A stretch of 6,006 bases of DNA, from positions 1 to 6,006 of the forward strand of contig DAITAZ010000077.1 of assembly GCA_036824045.1 (NCBI GenBank). The letters run 5' to 3'. Shown piece after piece: positions 5,993-6,006 of this stretch. Origin of the DNA: DAITAZ01 sp036824045. Its GTDB lineage: Bacteria; Pseudomonadota; Gammaproteobacteria; Burkholderiales; Rhodocyclaceae. The translations under genes were made by a program, and so were the position numbers. The stretch's first letter is position 1. Each line of letters begins with the position of its first letter. The notes under the pieces were generated by a model. That model saw nothing but the letters and a program-made list of their open reading frames with translations, made no database searches and was not told where the DNA came from.

Positions 5993-6006
5993 ACCGCTTC
6001 ACGTTG
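5914..6006 (+). pseudogene. IS1182-like transposase C-terminal fragment, 5'-truncated, runs off window
   Basis: Reading from 5914 in a frame different from the preceding gene gives GGRALYGQRFATVEPVFGN followed by LRANKRLNRFTL. This is the conserved C-terminal signature of DDE transposases of the IS1182 type (pattern R..Y..R..TVEPVFGN.R.NK.L.RFTLRG). It includes the Glu of TVEPVFG, which I take to be the third acidic catalytic residue. The few hundred residues that should precede it are absent, because the DUF6306-like gene occupies that space. It is therefore a decayed or recombined insertion-sequence remnant. No inverted repeat of the element is visible in the window; the right end lies beyond it. 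Confidence 0.75.

Overview
The window is very GC-rich (roughly 70% or more by eye), densely coding bacterial DNA. The protein set points to a Proteobacterium. The closest sequences I can recall are Escherichia coli TruC for the first gene and the Azospirillum-type phenylpyruvate/indolepyruvate decarboxylase for the third. A high-GC betaproteobacterium, for example of the Rhodocyclales, would fit, but this placement is an inference and no lineage marker is present.

Layout from left to right: (1) positions 1-757, plus strand, a nearly complete tRNA pseudouridine-65 synthase gene (truC) whose first codon or codons lie just outside the window; (2) positions 754-2958, minus strand, a large exported-looking coiled-coil/TPR repeat protein whose stop codon overlaps the truC stop codon; (3) positions 3031-4659, minus strand, a thiamine-diphosphate-dependent phenylpyruvate/indolepyruvate decarboxylase (ipdC/ppdC), 72 bp upstream of the TPR gene on the same strand; (4) positions 4779-5303, plus strand, a divergently oriented Lrp/AsnC-family regulator sharing a 119-bp intergenic region with ipdC; (5) positions 5402-5992, plus strand, a small DUF6306-like protein of unknown function; (6) from about 5914 to the end, plus strand and in another frame, the C-terminal signature of an IS1182-like transposase with no N-terminal part, so the DUF6306-like gene runs into a truncated insertion-sequence remnant.

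The functional core is the divergent lrp-ipdC pair. Lrp/AsnC proteins usually sense amino acids, and this decarboxylase class acts on the 2-keto acids made from phenylalanine and tryptophan. The simplest reading is local control of aromatic amino-acid catabolism (Ehrlich-type route to aryl-acetaldehydes and aryl-acetates, possibly including indole-3-acetate). The TPR gene may be co-transcribed with ipdC, but nothing in its sequence ties it to that chemistry. truC is an unrelated RNA-modification gene.

I did not find a convincing new biological system. The points most worth a second look are the DUF6306/transposase junction at the right edge, the inverted repeat around the lrp promoter, the overlapping stop codons of the convergent truC and TPR genes, and the long stem-loop between lrp and the DUF6306 gene.
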